Shown: positions 1 to 5,167 of the stretch, one piece after another
Layout of the letters: each line of letters begins with the position of its first letter
Numbering within the stretch: position 1 is the first letter of the stretch
Assembly: GCA_020860745.1 (NCBI GenBank)
Contig: JAJBTR010000132.1
Location: forward strand, 1 to 5,170
DNA from: Lachnospiraceae bacterium
GTDB lineage: Bacteria; Bacillota; Clostridia; Lachnospirales; Lachnospiraceae
Reading direction: 5' to 3'
DNA: 5,170 nt
Program-made: the position numbers and the translations under genes
Notes under the pieces: generated by a model
What the model was told of the DNA's origin: nothing
Databases searched by the model: none
The model's input: only the letters and a program-made list of their open reading frames with translations

Positions 1-50
1 GCGCGGGGTGCGGACAGCACAGCTGTCATATTCCTTACGCACCCCTGCGC
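1..50. repeat. GC-rich inverted repeat at window edge
   Basis: The first 12 bases (GCGCGGGGTGCG) are complementary to 38-50 (CGCACCCCTGCGC) with one bulged base. The loop between them carries a smaller hairpin, GACAG at 13-17 against CTGTC at 23-27. The structure sits just outside the terminator at 55-95. It lacks a T tract of its own on the visible side, so I do not call it a terminator. It may extend past the window edge, and could be an extragenic repeat or the 3' end of a neighbouring transcript. Confidence 0.45.
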
Positions 51-54
51 ATAT

Positions 55-95
55 AAAAAAATCCGCCGGAGCACTCTCAGCCTGGCGGATTTTTT
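55..95. terminator. Bidirectional Rho-independent terminator
   Basis: ATCCGCC at 61-67 pairs with GGCGGAT at 84-90. GG at 68-69 can extend the stem with 82-83, using one G-T pair, and leaves a 12-nt loop. The stem is flanked by seven A at 55-61 and six T at 90-95, so it works in either direction. On the minus strand it lies about 40 nt after the stop codon at 135-137 and ends the NlpC/P60 transcript. A plus-strand gene entering from the left could use it too; one plus frame has a TAA at 54-56, but too little is visible to call a gene. Confidence 0.85.
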
Positions 96-134
96 ATACT
101 ATTCAGAACAATACCGAACTAATTTCCTTTTCAA

Positions 135-464
135 TCAGAATATACGCCGGATGGCGACTACCGTCCGGTAGGCGTAATTATAGCTGATCTTAATTCCGGA
201 TGATGCGCTGGCGGCATGGACAATCGCACCGTTGCCGATGTAGATGGCGACATGTCCCTCATAGCAGATAATGTCGCCCGGCTGCATCTCGGATGCTGAT
301 ACGGCATACCCCACGGACCGCAGTGAGTAGGATGAATGCGGCAGGGAAACGCCAAAGTGCGCATAGACTGCTTTTACGAAGCCGGAACAATCCGCACCGT
401 TCGTCAGGCTCTCACCGCCCCACACATATGGATTCCCCACAAACTGGCAGGCGTAATTGGCCAC
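135..464 (-). CDS. NlpC/P60 catalytic domain cut off by upstream stop
   Basis: This 109-residue stretch is a complete NlpC/P60 cysteine peptidase domain of the kind that cleaves peptidoglycan stem peptides. It opens with FVGNPYVWGG. The nucleophile is in GADCSGFV (Cys26 here, Cys392 of the restored protein). The first catalytic His is in GHVAIYIGNG (His71, restored 437) and the third polar residue is His in IVHAAS (His83, restored 449). All three look intact. The only formal start is GTG at 462-464, which lies inside the domain's own lead-in and has no convincing ribosome binding site or signal peptide. Independent translation would therefore give a cytoplasmic fragment, and I think it is simply the severed C-terminus. 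Confidence is high for the domain and low for separate expression. Confidence 0.4.
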   Translation of the reverse strand: MANYACQFVGNPYVWGGESLTNGADCSGFVKAVYAHFGVSLPHSSYSLRSVGYAVSASEMQPGDIICYEGHVAIYIGNGAIVHAASASSGIKISYNYAYRTVVAIRRIF

Positions 465-581
465 AGCCTGTCCGGAACCGCTGGCAGTCGAAGAAGAACT
501 GCCCGAAGAACTGCTGCCGGACGAACCGGTAGTTGCTGTCGAGCTGTTCGAGGAAGAACTGCTGCCCGTCGATGACGCTGT

Positions 582-1562
582 TTACGACCATCTGCCCCTT
601 GAACTTCCCGAAGTACTGCTGTTCGTTGAACTTCCCGAGGAGCTGCTGTTCGCTGAGCTTCCCGAGGAACCGCTGTTCGTTGAACTTCCCGAGGAGCTGC
701 TGTTCGCTGAACTTCCCGAAGAACTGCTGTCCGATGTACTGCTGCCTGAAGAACTGCTTTCGGAAGATGCCGACGCGGAAGAAGAACTGCTCTCCTCCGC
801 AGCAGCCGCAGCTGCCTGCTGTGCCGCCACCTCCTGCGCAATTACCTCCGTCTGCTCTGCGATCGTTGCCCTGTACTCCTCCGCCAGAGCCTGCGCTTCT
901 GACAGCATAGTGTCAAAATCATCCATCTCAGAGCTTTTCTCAGAAATCATGGCGTTAAGAGAATCCTGCTGGCTTTGCAGCTCTGACTGCTGATCCTGCA
1001 AAGCTGCTTCTTCCTCCGAAACCTGTTCAACCAGCTCCTCCGTCAGCGCGACCGCCTCCTGATAATCCTCCAGCATCTGACGATCGTAGCTGTATACAGA
1101 TACGCACATCTGCACGTGATTCAGCGCATCCGCAAAATTTGACGCTCCCATCAGAGCATTGAACAGGGAAACATCGCTCCCGTTTATGTACATATAGGAA
1201 ATGCGCTCTTTCATGGACTCATACTGCTCTGCCTCCGATTCCTGCGCCGCTGCCAGATCCTCATTTGCCTGTACCAGTTCCGCCTGCTTGGAACTGATCT
1301 CATCCTCCAGAATGGAAATATTTGCGATGGTCGTGACCAGTTCAGCATCCAGGGCATCAATCTCCGCCTGCAGACTGCTCTGCTGGCTTTCAATCTCTGA
1401 AATCTGTCCGTTTACATCGTCCAGATTATCCTCCGCCTCCGCTTTTTCCGACTGTGCATCGCTCAATGCGGTTGCCCCGGCCTGCAGACTCCCCATGGTC
1501 AACAGGCATGCGGTCATTGTCAATGCTGTTGCTCTTTTTACCCAGTGTCTGTTTTTCCTCAT
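582..1562 (-). CDS. Coiled-coil N-terminal part of PcsB-like hydrolase
   Basis: As the sequence stands, translation makes a 326-residue product. The basic start RKNRHWVKR, the hydrophobic run at 11-27 and the AGA/ATA motifs at 28-32 form a signal peptide with likely cleavage near 30-32. A Cys at 19 lies inside the hydrophobic run and is a poor lipobox. Residues 33-250 are Glu/Gln/Ala-rich heptad sequence. The stretch 119-150 (ERISYMYING..., then SLFNALMGASNFADAL) resembles the conserved core of the PcsB coiled-coil domain. From 257 the chain is almost pure Ser/Gly/Asn/Thr and ends in GRWS before TAA. The ATG at 1560-1562 has AAGGAG five bases upstream. Without the catalytic domain this would be a secreted, non-enzymatic coiled-coil protein. 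It could still bind its partner (FtsX in streptococcal PcsB), but that is inference. Confidence 0.75.
   Translation of the reverse strand: MRKNRHWVKRATALTMTACLLTMGSLQAGATALSDAQSEKAEAEDNLDDVNGQISEIESQQSSLQAEIDALDAELVTTIANISILEDEISSKQAELVQANEDLAAAQESEAEQYESMKERISYMYINGSDVSLFNALMGASNFADALNHVQMCVSVYSYDRQMLEDYQEAVALTEELVEQVSEEEAALQDQQSELQSQQDSLNAMISEKSSEMDDFDTMLSEAQALAEEYRATIAEQTEVIAQEVAAQQAAAAAAEESSSSSASASSESSSSGSSTSDSSSSGSSANSSSSGSSTNSGSSGSSANSSSSGSSTNSSTSGSSRGRWS
601..735 (-). repeat. 27-bp tandem repeats encoding Ser-rich linker
   Basis: Five head-to-tail 27-bp units start at 601, 628, 655, 682 and 709. On the plus strand they read GAACTTCCCGA followed by a variable GCTGCTGTTCG-like half. On the coding strand they give nine-residue units such as SSSSGSSAN and SSSSGSSTN, with A/T alternating at position 8. 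Further decayed units continue to about 790. They form the flexible linker between coiled coil and peptidase domain. Such arrays change length by replication slippage, and the TAA at 582-584 lies only 16 bp beyond the last unit. Confidence 0.85.
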
Positions 1563-1567
1563 TGCTT

Positions 1568-1573
1568 CTCCTT
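1568..1573 (-). promoter_or_regulatory. Ribosome binding site of the wall hydrolase
   Basis: The minus strand reads AAGGAG, then AAGCA, then ATG. The match to the 16S anti-SD is strong at five-base spacing, which fixes the start at 1562. Confidence 0.8.
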
Positions 1574-1608
1574 CAAATCACTGCCAGTCTTTACGAGCCG
1601 CGAATCAG

Positions 1609-1626
1609 GCGGGAGACTCCTCCCGT
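1609..1626 (-). promoter_or_regulatory. 5' leader hairpin of the wall hydrolase mRNA
   Basis: CGGGAG at 1610-1615 and CTCCCG at 1620-1625 form a perfect six-pair stem with a four-base loop, extendable by one G-T pair. It falls about 10-25 nt after the expected transcription start and about 47 nt before the start codon. No T tract follows, so it is not a terminator. It could stabilise the 5' end of the mRNA or be a protein-binding site. Confidence 0.45.
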
Positions 1627-1641
1627 CTGGTCACTGTTCTA

Positions 1642-1670
1642 ATCGTAACGCATATCTTTCTTTTTTTCAA
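1642..1670 (-). promoter_or_regulatory. Sigma-A promoter for the wall hydrolase
   Basis: On the minus strand the -35 box is TTGAAA (1665-1670) and the -10 box TACGAT (1642-1647), with a 17-bp spacer rich in A. The -35 matches the consensus at five of six positions. The predicted start is near 1635, giving a leader of about 73 nt. It lies just after the aminotransferase terminator region, so the hydrolase is its own transcription unit. Confidence 0.65.
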
Positions 1671-1682
1671 GAAGGAATCCGC

Positions 1683-1714
1683 AAAAAAAGAAGAAAAATC
1701 TGGAAATTCACCAG
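1683..1714 (-). terminator. Weak terminator after the aminotransferase gene
   Basis: On the minus strand a short stem CTGG/CCAG (1711-1714 with 1700-1703) with a seven-base loop is followed by ATTTTTCTTCTTTTTTT (1683-1699). The U tract is good but the stem is only four pairs, so some readthrough into the wall hydrolase gene is likely. Confidence 0.4.
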
Positions 1715-1732
1715 TTTGTCACATTTCTTTCA

Positions 1733-3025
1733 CTATTTCCCGCCATCCTGCAAAAGTTTTTCCACGCTGGCAAGTTTTACGCAGTTGATAAACACGGAGC
1801 ATGCCTCATCCAGTTCCTCCAGAGGCGGCAAAGTCGGAGCGATACGGATCACGGAATCCTGCGGGTCCTTTTTGTAGGGGAACGGCGCTCCCGCCCCGGT
1901 CATGACTACGCCCGCTTCTTTCGCCCGGGCCACAATATTCTTTGCACAGCCTTCATTCGCAAAATAAGTAATGAAATAGCCTCCGCGCGGATTGGTCCAG
2001 GAACCAACTCCCAAGCCGCCCAGTTCTTCTTCAAAACGCCGGTTCAGCAATTCAAATTTCGGACGGATCAGCGCCGCGTGCTTTGCCATATGCTGCGCCA
2101 CACCCTCCTGATCCTTCAGGAACTTTACATGGCGAAGCTGATTGATTTTGTCAAAGCCGATGGTCTGAACGGTCAGCTGCTTAATAATATCCGCTTTGTT
2201 TTTCGGGCTGGTGGCCAATCCGGAAATACCGGAACCGGAGAAAGTCACCTTGGAAGTGGAGCAGAACTCATATACCATATCCGGATTTCCCGCTTTTTCA
2301 CACTCGGACAGGATGTCCAGAATCTGATCCTGCCGGTCCTCATACAGATGGTGCACGCAGTAAGCATTGTCCCAGTAAATACGGAAATCCGGAGCTGCCG
2401 GCTTCAGATTCGCAAAACGGCGGACCGTTTCATCCGAATAGGATGTGCCCATCGGGTTGGAGTACTTGGGCACACACCAGATGCCTTTGATGGAATCATC
2501 TTCACTGACCAGCTTTTCCACCATATCCATATCAGGGCCATCTTCATAAAGCGGCACGTTGATCATCTCGATACCGAAAAATTCCGTGATGGTAAAATGG
2601 CGGTCATATCCCGGCACCGGGCAGAGAAATTTTACCTTATCCAGCCTGCACCAGGGAGTATAGTCGAGCACGCCGTGGATCATGGAACGGTTGATCGTAT
2701 CGTACATGATGTTCAGGCTGGCATTTCCGTAGACAATGACGTTCTCCGGCCTGGTATCTATCATTCCGGCAATCAGTTCTTTTGCCTCGTCGATACCGTC
2801 TAAAATGCCATAGTTCCGGAGGTCTGTGCCGAGGCGGCTCTCCAGAACAGTATCACTGTGCAGTACATCCATCATCGGCTGGGAAAGATCCAGCTGCTGT
2901 TTGGATGGTTTTCCTCTGGACATATCTAATTTCAGGCCGAGGGCGCAGATTTCGCGGTACTGCTGCTCCAGGACGGTTTTTTCCTGTAATAATTCTTCTC
3001 TGGTCATTTCTGTGTATGGTTTCAT
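1733..3025 (-). CDS. Class Ic aspartate aminotransferase (PLP-dependent)
   Basis: This 430-residue enzyme of fold-type I transfers the amino group of aspartate to 2-oxoglutarate, giving oxaloacetate and glutamate; it is cytoplasmic. It matches the class Ic aspartate aminotransferases, a branch related to MocR-type domains and distinct from AspC. Landmarks are SRGKPSKQQLDLS near the N-terminus (36-48), YGNASLNIMYD (99-109) for phosphate contact, YSNPMG with Asn190, DNAY with Asp219 and Tyr222, STSKVTFSGSG with the Schiff-base Lys259, and VIRIAPTLPP with substrate-carboxylate Arg394. Length is normal for the class and no key residue is missing. The start at 3025 is fixed by a near-perfect ribosome binding site. 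It lies downstream of rarA in the same direction, separated by the 216-bp inverted-repeat element, with no clear terminator between. Family assignment is firm; substrate preference is from the family. Confidence 0.93.
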   Translation of the reverse strand: MKPYTEMTREELLQEKTVLEQQYREICALGLKLDMSRGKPSKQQLDLSQPMMDVLHSDTVLESRLGTDLRNYGILDGIDEAKELIAGMIDTRPENVIVYGNASLNIMYDTINRSMIHGVLDYTPWCRLDKVKFLCPVPGYDRHFTITEFFGIEMINVPLYEDGPDMDMVEKLVSEDDSIKGIWCVPKYSNPMGTSYSDETVRRFANLKPAAPDFRIYWDNAYCVHHLYEDRQDQILDILSECEKAGNPDMVYEFCSTSKVTFSGSGISGLATSPKNKADIIKQLTVQTIGFDKINQLRHVKFLKDQEGVAQHMAKHAALIRPKFELLNRRFEEELGGLGVGSWTNPRGGYFITYFANEGCAKNIVARAKEAGVVMTGAGAPFPYKKDPQDSVIRIAPTLPPLEELDEACSVFINCVKLASVEKLLQDGGK

Positions 3026-3030
3026 GGGGA

Positions 3031-3039
3031 TCCTCCTTT
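3031..3039 (-). promoter_or_regulatory. Ribosome binding site of the aminotransferase
   Basis: The minus strand reads AAAGGAGGA, then TCCCC, then ATG, an almost perfect anti-SD complement. It starts only 11 bp past the end of the inverted-repeat element, so folding of that element could influence access to it. Confidence 0.85.
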
Positions 3040-3049
3040 ACTGTTTGGC

Positions 3050-3265
3050 TCGGCGGTTGTACGCTGTCGGGGATGGAACCTCTCCGCCCCAGACACGTCG
3101 ATTTGCTTATTTTTCTCCGCCGTTTATAATCAGACTTCTCCGCAAACTCGCCAAAAAGCGGGCTCAGACATGCTCCGAAGCCTGAAACTATGCTCGAAAA
3201 ATTGCACAAATCTTCCTACCGCCTGTGTCAGAGAGATTCCATCCCCGACAGCGTACAACCGCCGA
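3050..3265. repeat. 216-bp inverted-repeat element (MITE-like or structured RNA)
   Basis: Arms at 3050-3084 and 3231-3265 are inverted copies, 34 of 35 bases identical. The exception (C at 3079, A at 3236) would be a G-U pair in minus-strand RNA. Inside, GACAC 3092-3096 pairs with GTGTC 3225-3229, and GATTTG 3100-3105 with CAAATC 3207-3212. The centre holds another hairpin at about 3161-3182 (minus strand GGCT...AGCC). No frame inside reads as a convincing protein, and I see no target-site duplication at the ends. It fills most of the rarA-aminotransferase gap. It may be a non-autonomous transposable element, or a folded leader of the aminotransferase mRNA; size and terminal arms favour the first, the G-U pair and nested pairing fit the second. 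Confidence 0.75.
3126..3154 (-). promoter_or_regulatory. Possible internal promoter for the aminotransferase
   Basis: Within the inverted-repeat element the minus strand has TTGGCG (3149-3154) and GATTAT (3126-3131) separated by 17 bp; each box matches the consensus at four of six positions. If used, it would supply an aminotransferase leader of about 95 nt. The evidence is weak: no other convincing promoter is visible between the two genes, and cotranscription with rarA is also possible. Confidence 0.25.
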
Positions 3266-3319
3266 ACATAGTTTTTCACAAAATTACCTTTTTCATATAA
3301 ACAAGTTAATTATCACATC

Positions 3320-4642
3320 CTATTTCGTTCGCCCGATTTTACGAAAATACTCCTGGATATTCTTCTCATACCCATTATCTGTCGGTTCGTAGAATTTCAT
3401 ATCCTTGTACGCATCCGGCAGATATTGCTGCTCCACATAGTGATTCGGAAAGTCATGGGCGTACTGATAACCGATCCCGCGGCCGAGCTTCTGCGCTCCC
3501 TTGTAGTGGCTGTCGCAGAGGTACGGCGGCACCGGCGCGGTTTTGGTGGTGCGCACGACTTCCAGCGCACGATCGATTGCCAGATAAGCGGCGTTGCTTT
3601 TCGGCGCGCTGGCTACGTAGGTGGCAGCCTGGGACAGAACAATCCGGGCTTCCGGCATGCCGAGCCGCTCCACAGCCTGGGCTGCGCTGACCGCAACGGT
3701 CAGTGCCATGGGATCCGCGTTGCCGACGTCCTCGGATGCACAGATCATAATCCGCCGGGCGATGAAAGTTACTTCCTCACCGGCGTGGAGCATCTTGGCC
3801 AGGTAATAGACTGCCGCATCCGGATCCGAACCACGCATACTCTTGATAAAGGCGGAAATATTGTCGTAATGGTTGTCCCCGCTTTTATCATACCGCAGCT
3901 TCCGCTTCTGAATGCACTCCTGCGCTACTTCCAGGGTAAAATGAATTTTGCCGTCCTCACTTTTTTCCGTGGTAAGAATGCCCAGCTCCAAAGCGTTCAA
4001 TGCGCTTCTGGCATCCCCGTTCGCAATGTCCGCGAGGAAATCCAGCGCTTCCTCCTCCAGCACTGCATGGTAGGCGCCCATGCCTTTTTCTGTGTCGGAG
4101 ACGGCGCGCAGAAGCAGTGTCCGGATATCTTCCTTTTCCAGCGGATACAGTTCAAAAATGATGGACCGCGAGAGCAGAGCGCCGTTTACTTCAAAGTAGG
4201 GATTCTCCGTGGTCGCACCGATCAGTGTGACCGTGCCGTCCTCCACAAACGGAAGCAGATAATCCTGCTGCCCCTTGTTAAACCGGTGAATCTCATCGAT
4301 GAACAGAATCGTTCTCTTCTGATACATCCCCTGAAGTTCTTTCGCCCGGTTTACCACCGCCTCCATGTCCTTTTTTCCGGCGGCTGTGGCGTTGATCTGC
4401 ATAAATTCCGCACTGGTGGTCTGGGCGATCACTCTGGCCAGCGTCGTCTTTCCGGTTCCCGGCGGACCATAAAAAATGACGGACTGCAGCTTGTCCGCTT
4501 TGATTGCCCGGTACAGAAGTTTGTCCCTGCCGATGATATGCTGCTGCCCCACCACCTCATCGAGAGTGGACGGGCGGAGGCGGGAAGCCATAGGCGCTTC
4601 CTTTTCCTTATTCTGTTCTCTCATGTAATCAAACAAATCCAT
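3320..4642 (-). CDS. rarA: Replication-associated recombination protein A (RarA/MgsA)
   Basis: RarA is a cytoplasmic AAA+ ATPase of the clamp-loader superfamily (bacterial counterpart of Mgs1/WRNIP1) that acts at stalled replication forks with SSB and RecA-type repair. With the start chosen here it has 440 residues, the usual size. Landmarks are SRLRPSTLDEVVGQQH near 20-35, Walker A GPPGTGKT at 59-66, Walker B ILFIDEIH with Asp116 and Glu117, sensor 1 GATTEN with Asn147, arginine finger LSRSIIFEL with Arg159, and sensor 2 GDARSALN with Arg212. After these comes the helical tetramerisation region typical of MgsA. ATG at 4642 is preferred because family members begin with MDLFDYMRE, although its ribosome binding site is poor (AGG nine bases upstream). 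A TTG at 4729 would add 29 residues and has AGGA nine bases upstream. A promoter lies at 4831-4859, and no terminator follows the gene. Confidence 0.93.
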   Translation of the reverse strand: MDLFDYMREQNKEKEAPMASRLRPSTLDEVVGQQHIIGRDKLLYRAIKADKLQSVIFYGPPGTGKTTLARVIAQTTSAEFMQINATAAGKKDMEAVVNRAKELQGMYQKRTILFIDEIHRFNKGQQDYLLPFVEDGTVTLIGATTENPYFEVNGALLSRSIIFELYPLEKEDIRTLLLRAVSDTEKGMGAYHAVLEEEALDFLADIANGDARSALNALELGILTTEKSEDGKIHFTLEVAQECIQKRKLRYDKSGDNHYDNISAFIKSMRGSDPDAAVYYLAKMLHAGEEVTFIARRIMICASEDVGNADPMALTVAVSAAQAVERLGMPEARIVLSQAATYVASAPKSNAAYLAIDRALEVVRTTKTAPVPPYLCDSHYKGAQKLGRGIGYQYAHDFPNHYVEQQYLPDAYKDMKFYEPTDNGYEKNIQEYFRKIGRTK

Positions 4643-4737
4643 CTCTTTGTACCTGTCTGGCGCACTCCATCCGTACTCTTTTGTGAAGTGCAATACATAT
4701 GGCCGAAGCACAGGCTGCCGTTCGTCCAAAATGCATT

Positions 4738-4769
4738 ATCCTGCATATCAAACTTCATTTTTGCAGGAT
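4738..4769. promoter_or_regulatory. Hairpin in the rarA 5' leader
   Basis: ATCCTGCA at 4738-4745 and TGCAGGAT at 4762-4769 are perfect 8-bp complements around a 16-nt loop. The hairpin lies between the rarA promoter and the gene. In the minus-strand RNA the second arm contains the AGGA that would serve the alternative TTG start at 4729, so the stem could mask it. On the plus strand the hairpin is followed by TTTTC after one A-T step, a weak terminator at best. Confidence 0.4.
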
Positions 4770-4830
4770 TTTCAACTCAATAAAGCCAAATTTTGAATAT
4801 TAACCCGGTGTCCCCTGCATTTCCTTGTAT

Positions 4831-4859
4831 ACTTTATCGCAAATCAGCAGTATTGGCAA
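4831..4859 (-). promoter_or_regulatory. Sigma-A promoter for rarA
   Basis: On the minus strand the -35 box is TTGCCA (4854-4859, five of six consensus bases) and the -10 box TAAAGT (4831-4836, four of six), with a 17-bp spacer. An overlapping TATACA lies a few bases downstream. The predicted start near 4824 leaves a leader of about 180 nt before the ATG at 4642. The promoter begins two bases past the stop codon of the hsdS remnant. Confidence 0.6.
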
Positions 4860-4860
4860 G

Positions 4861-5038
4861 TTATTTCTGAAATTTAATATCATGATACCGATTGTTTAAA
4901 TCTCCACCCCGAACAAACATATTTTGAAGCATAAATTCTTCCTGTTTTTCAGTTCATCACACTTCCGCTGGTACAGAAACACCCGGAATACTCACTCCGG
5001 TGAAGCGTAATGAGGGTATCTATTGACTTGAAATAGTC
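4861..5038 (-). pseudogene. hsdS: hsdS 3'-end remnant (type I R-M specificity subunit)
   Basis: HsdS recognises the target DNA of type I restriction-modification complexes, and its C-terminal helix commonly ends like LITLHQRK...LK...LLQKMF. Here that signature survives in pieces on the minus strand. DYFKSIDTLITLH is read at 5000-5038; then come 29 extra bases (4971-4999); then QRKCDELK in a second frame from 4970; then QEEFMLQNMFV in a third frame, ending at TAA 4861-4863. One extra A in the A5 run at 4945-4949 would join the last two pieces as QRKCDELKKQEEFMLQNMFV. About 60 codons are recognisable, and the target-recognition domains are absent. It is therefore a decayed tail, perhaps a leftover of a lost R-M locus or of hsdS shuffling. 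The base composition is AT-richer than in the genes to its left. The assignment rests on motif recall. Confidence 0.6.
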
Positions 5039-5167
5039 TCACCATGCATGTTTTCCTGTAGCTAATAGGCAGTCTATGTTCTCGTACGCGTTTTCTACAC
5101 GTTCTTGATGATACATTTCATAATTATCATATATTTCCTTCACAATTTCATGCTTTTCCCATTCACT
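5039..5167 (-). other. Unidentified protein-like open stretch at window edge
   Basis: The minus strand keeps 42 codons open between a TGA at 5168-5170 and a TGA at 5039-5041. The sequence looks like protein rather than noise: rich in Glu, Tyr, Asn and Lys, for example WEKHEIVKEIYDNYEMYHQE. There is no good start: the internal GTG (5143) and ATG (5116) lack ribosome binding sites. It is in frame with the first piece of the hsdS remnant, but does not resemble the usual HsdS sequence before that piece. It may be the eroded end of another gene joined to the hsdS tail, or a small gene using an unusual start. I do not recognise a family. Confidence 0.35.

Larger units (their letters stand above)
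135..1562 (-). pseudogene. Secreted PcsB-like NlpC/P60 wall hydrolase, interrupted
   Basis: This is one continuous reading frame of 475 codons plus the final TGA, broken only by a TAA at 582-584 (codon 327). Upstream are a signal peptide (about 1-30), a long coiled coil (about 33-250) and a Ser-rich linker (from 257). Downstream of the TAA the same frame carries on as Ser/Thr/Gly-rich linker (328-366), then a full NlpC/P60 domain (about 367-475). Proteins with this architecture are exported peptidoglycan peptidases that cut stem peptides during cell separation, with the coiled coil holding or regulating the catalytic domain. The frame is unshifted on both sides of the stop, so one base change would explain it, for example Ser TCA to TAA. 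Promoter, ribosome binding site and terminator are all intact, which suggests recent inactivation, a strain variant, or a sequencing or assembly error in the repeat region. Confidence 0.75.

Noticed and set aside
601..735. Possible CRISPR array
   Set aside because: The 27-bp units are contiguous with no spacers and keep a coding frame.
404..841. 145-codon minus-strand frame with repeated REVQRTA units
   Set aside because: It is a shifted frame across the same 27-bp repeats, Arg/Ala-rich with no domain. The Ser-rich frame joins the coiled coil to the peptidase and is the real one.
457..993. 178-codon plus-strand frame rich in LPEELLF repeats
   Set aside because: It is the antisense reading of the Ser-rich linker and coiled coil. 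Its periodicity comes from the 27-bp repeats, and it has no ribosome binding site.
2078..2803. 241-codon plus-strand frame opposite the aminotransferase
   Set aside because: It is the antisense shadow of a clearly coding minus-strand gene and has no family features or ribosome binding site.
2853..3209. 118-codon minus-strand frame spanning the inverted-repeat element and the aminotransferase start
   Set aside because: It runs through the repeat arm and continues out of frame inside a confirmed gene. It has no ribosome binding site or domain.
3050..3265. T-box or other known riboswitch upstream of the aminotransferase
   Set aside because: The T-box core sequence is absent, and neither a terminator/antiterminator pair nor a U tract lies before the gene.
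4621..4758. Small ORF beginning MKFDMQDNAFW that overlaps the rarA start
   Set aside because: It has 45 codons, no ribosome binding site, and overlaps the coding start of rarA in another frame. Only its first few residues look protein-like.
3425..4783. 452-codon plus-strand frame opposite rarA
   Set aside because: Despite its length, the composition is typical of an antisense shadow and no motifs are recognisable, whereas the minus strand has complete RarA motifs.
4805..4825. Tiny leader peptide MQGTPG after an AAGGA motif
   Set aside because: The motif is only one base from the ATG, the peptide is six codons long, and it has no regulatory codon pattern.
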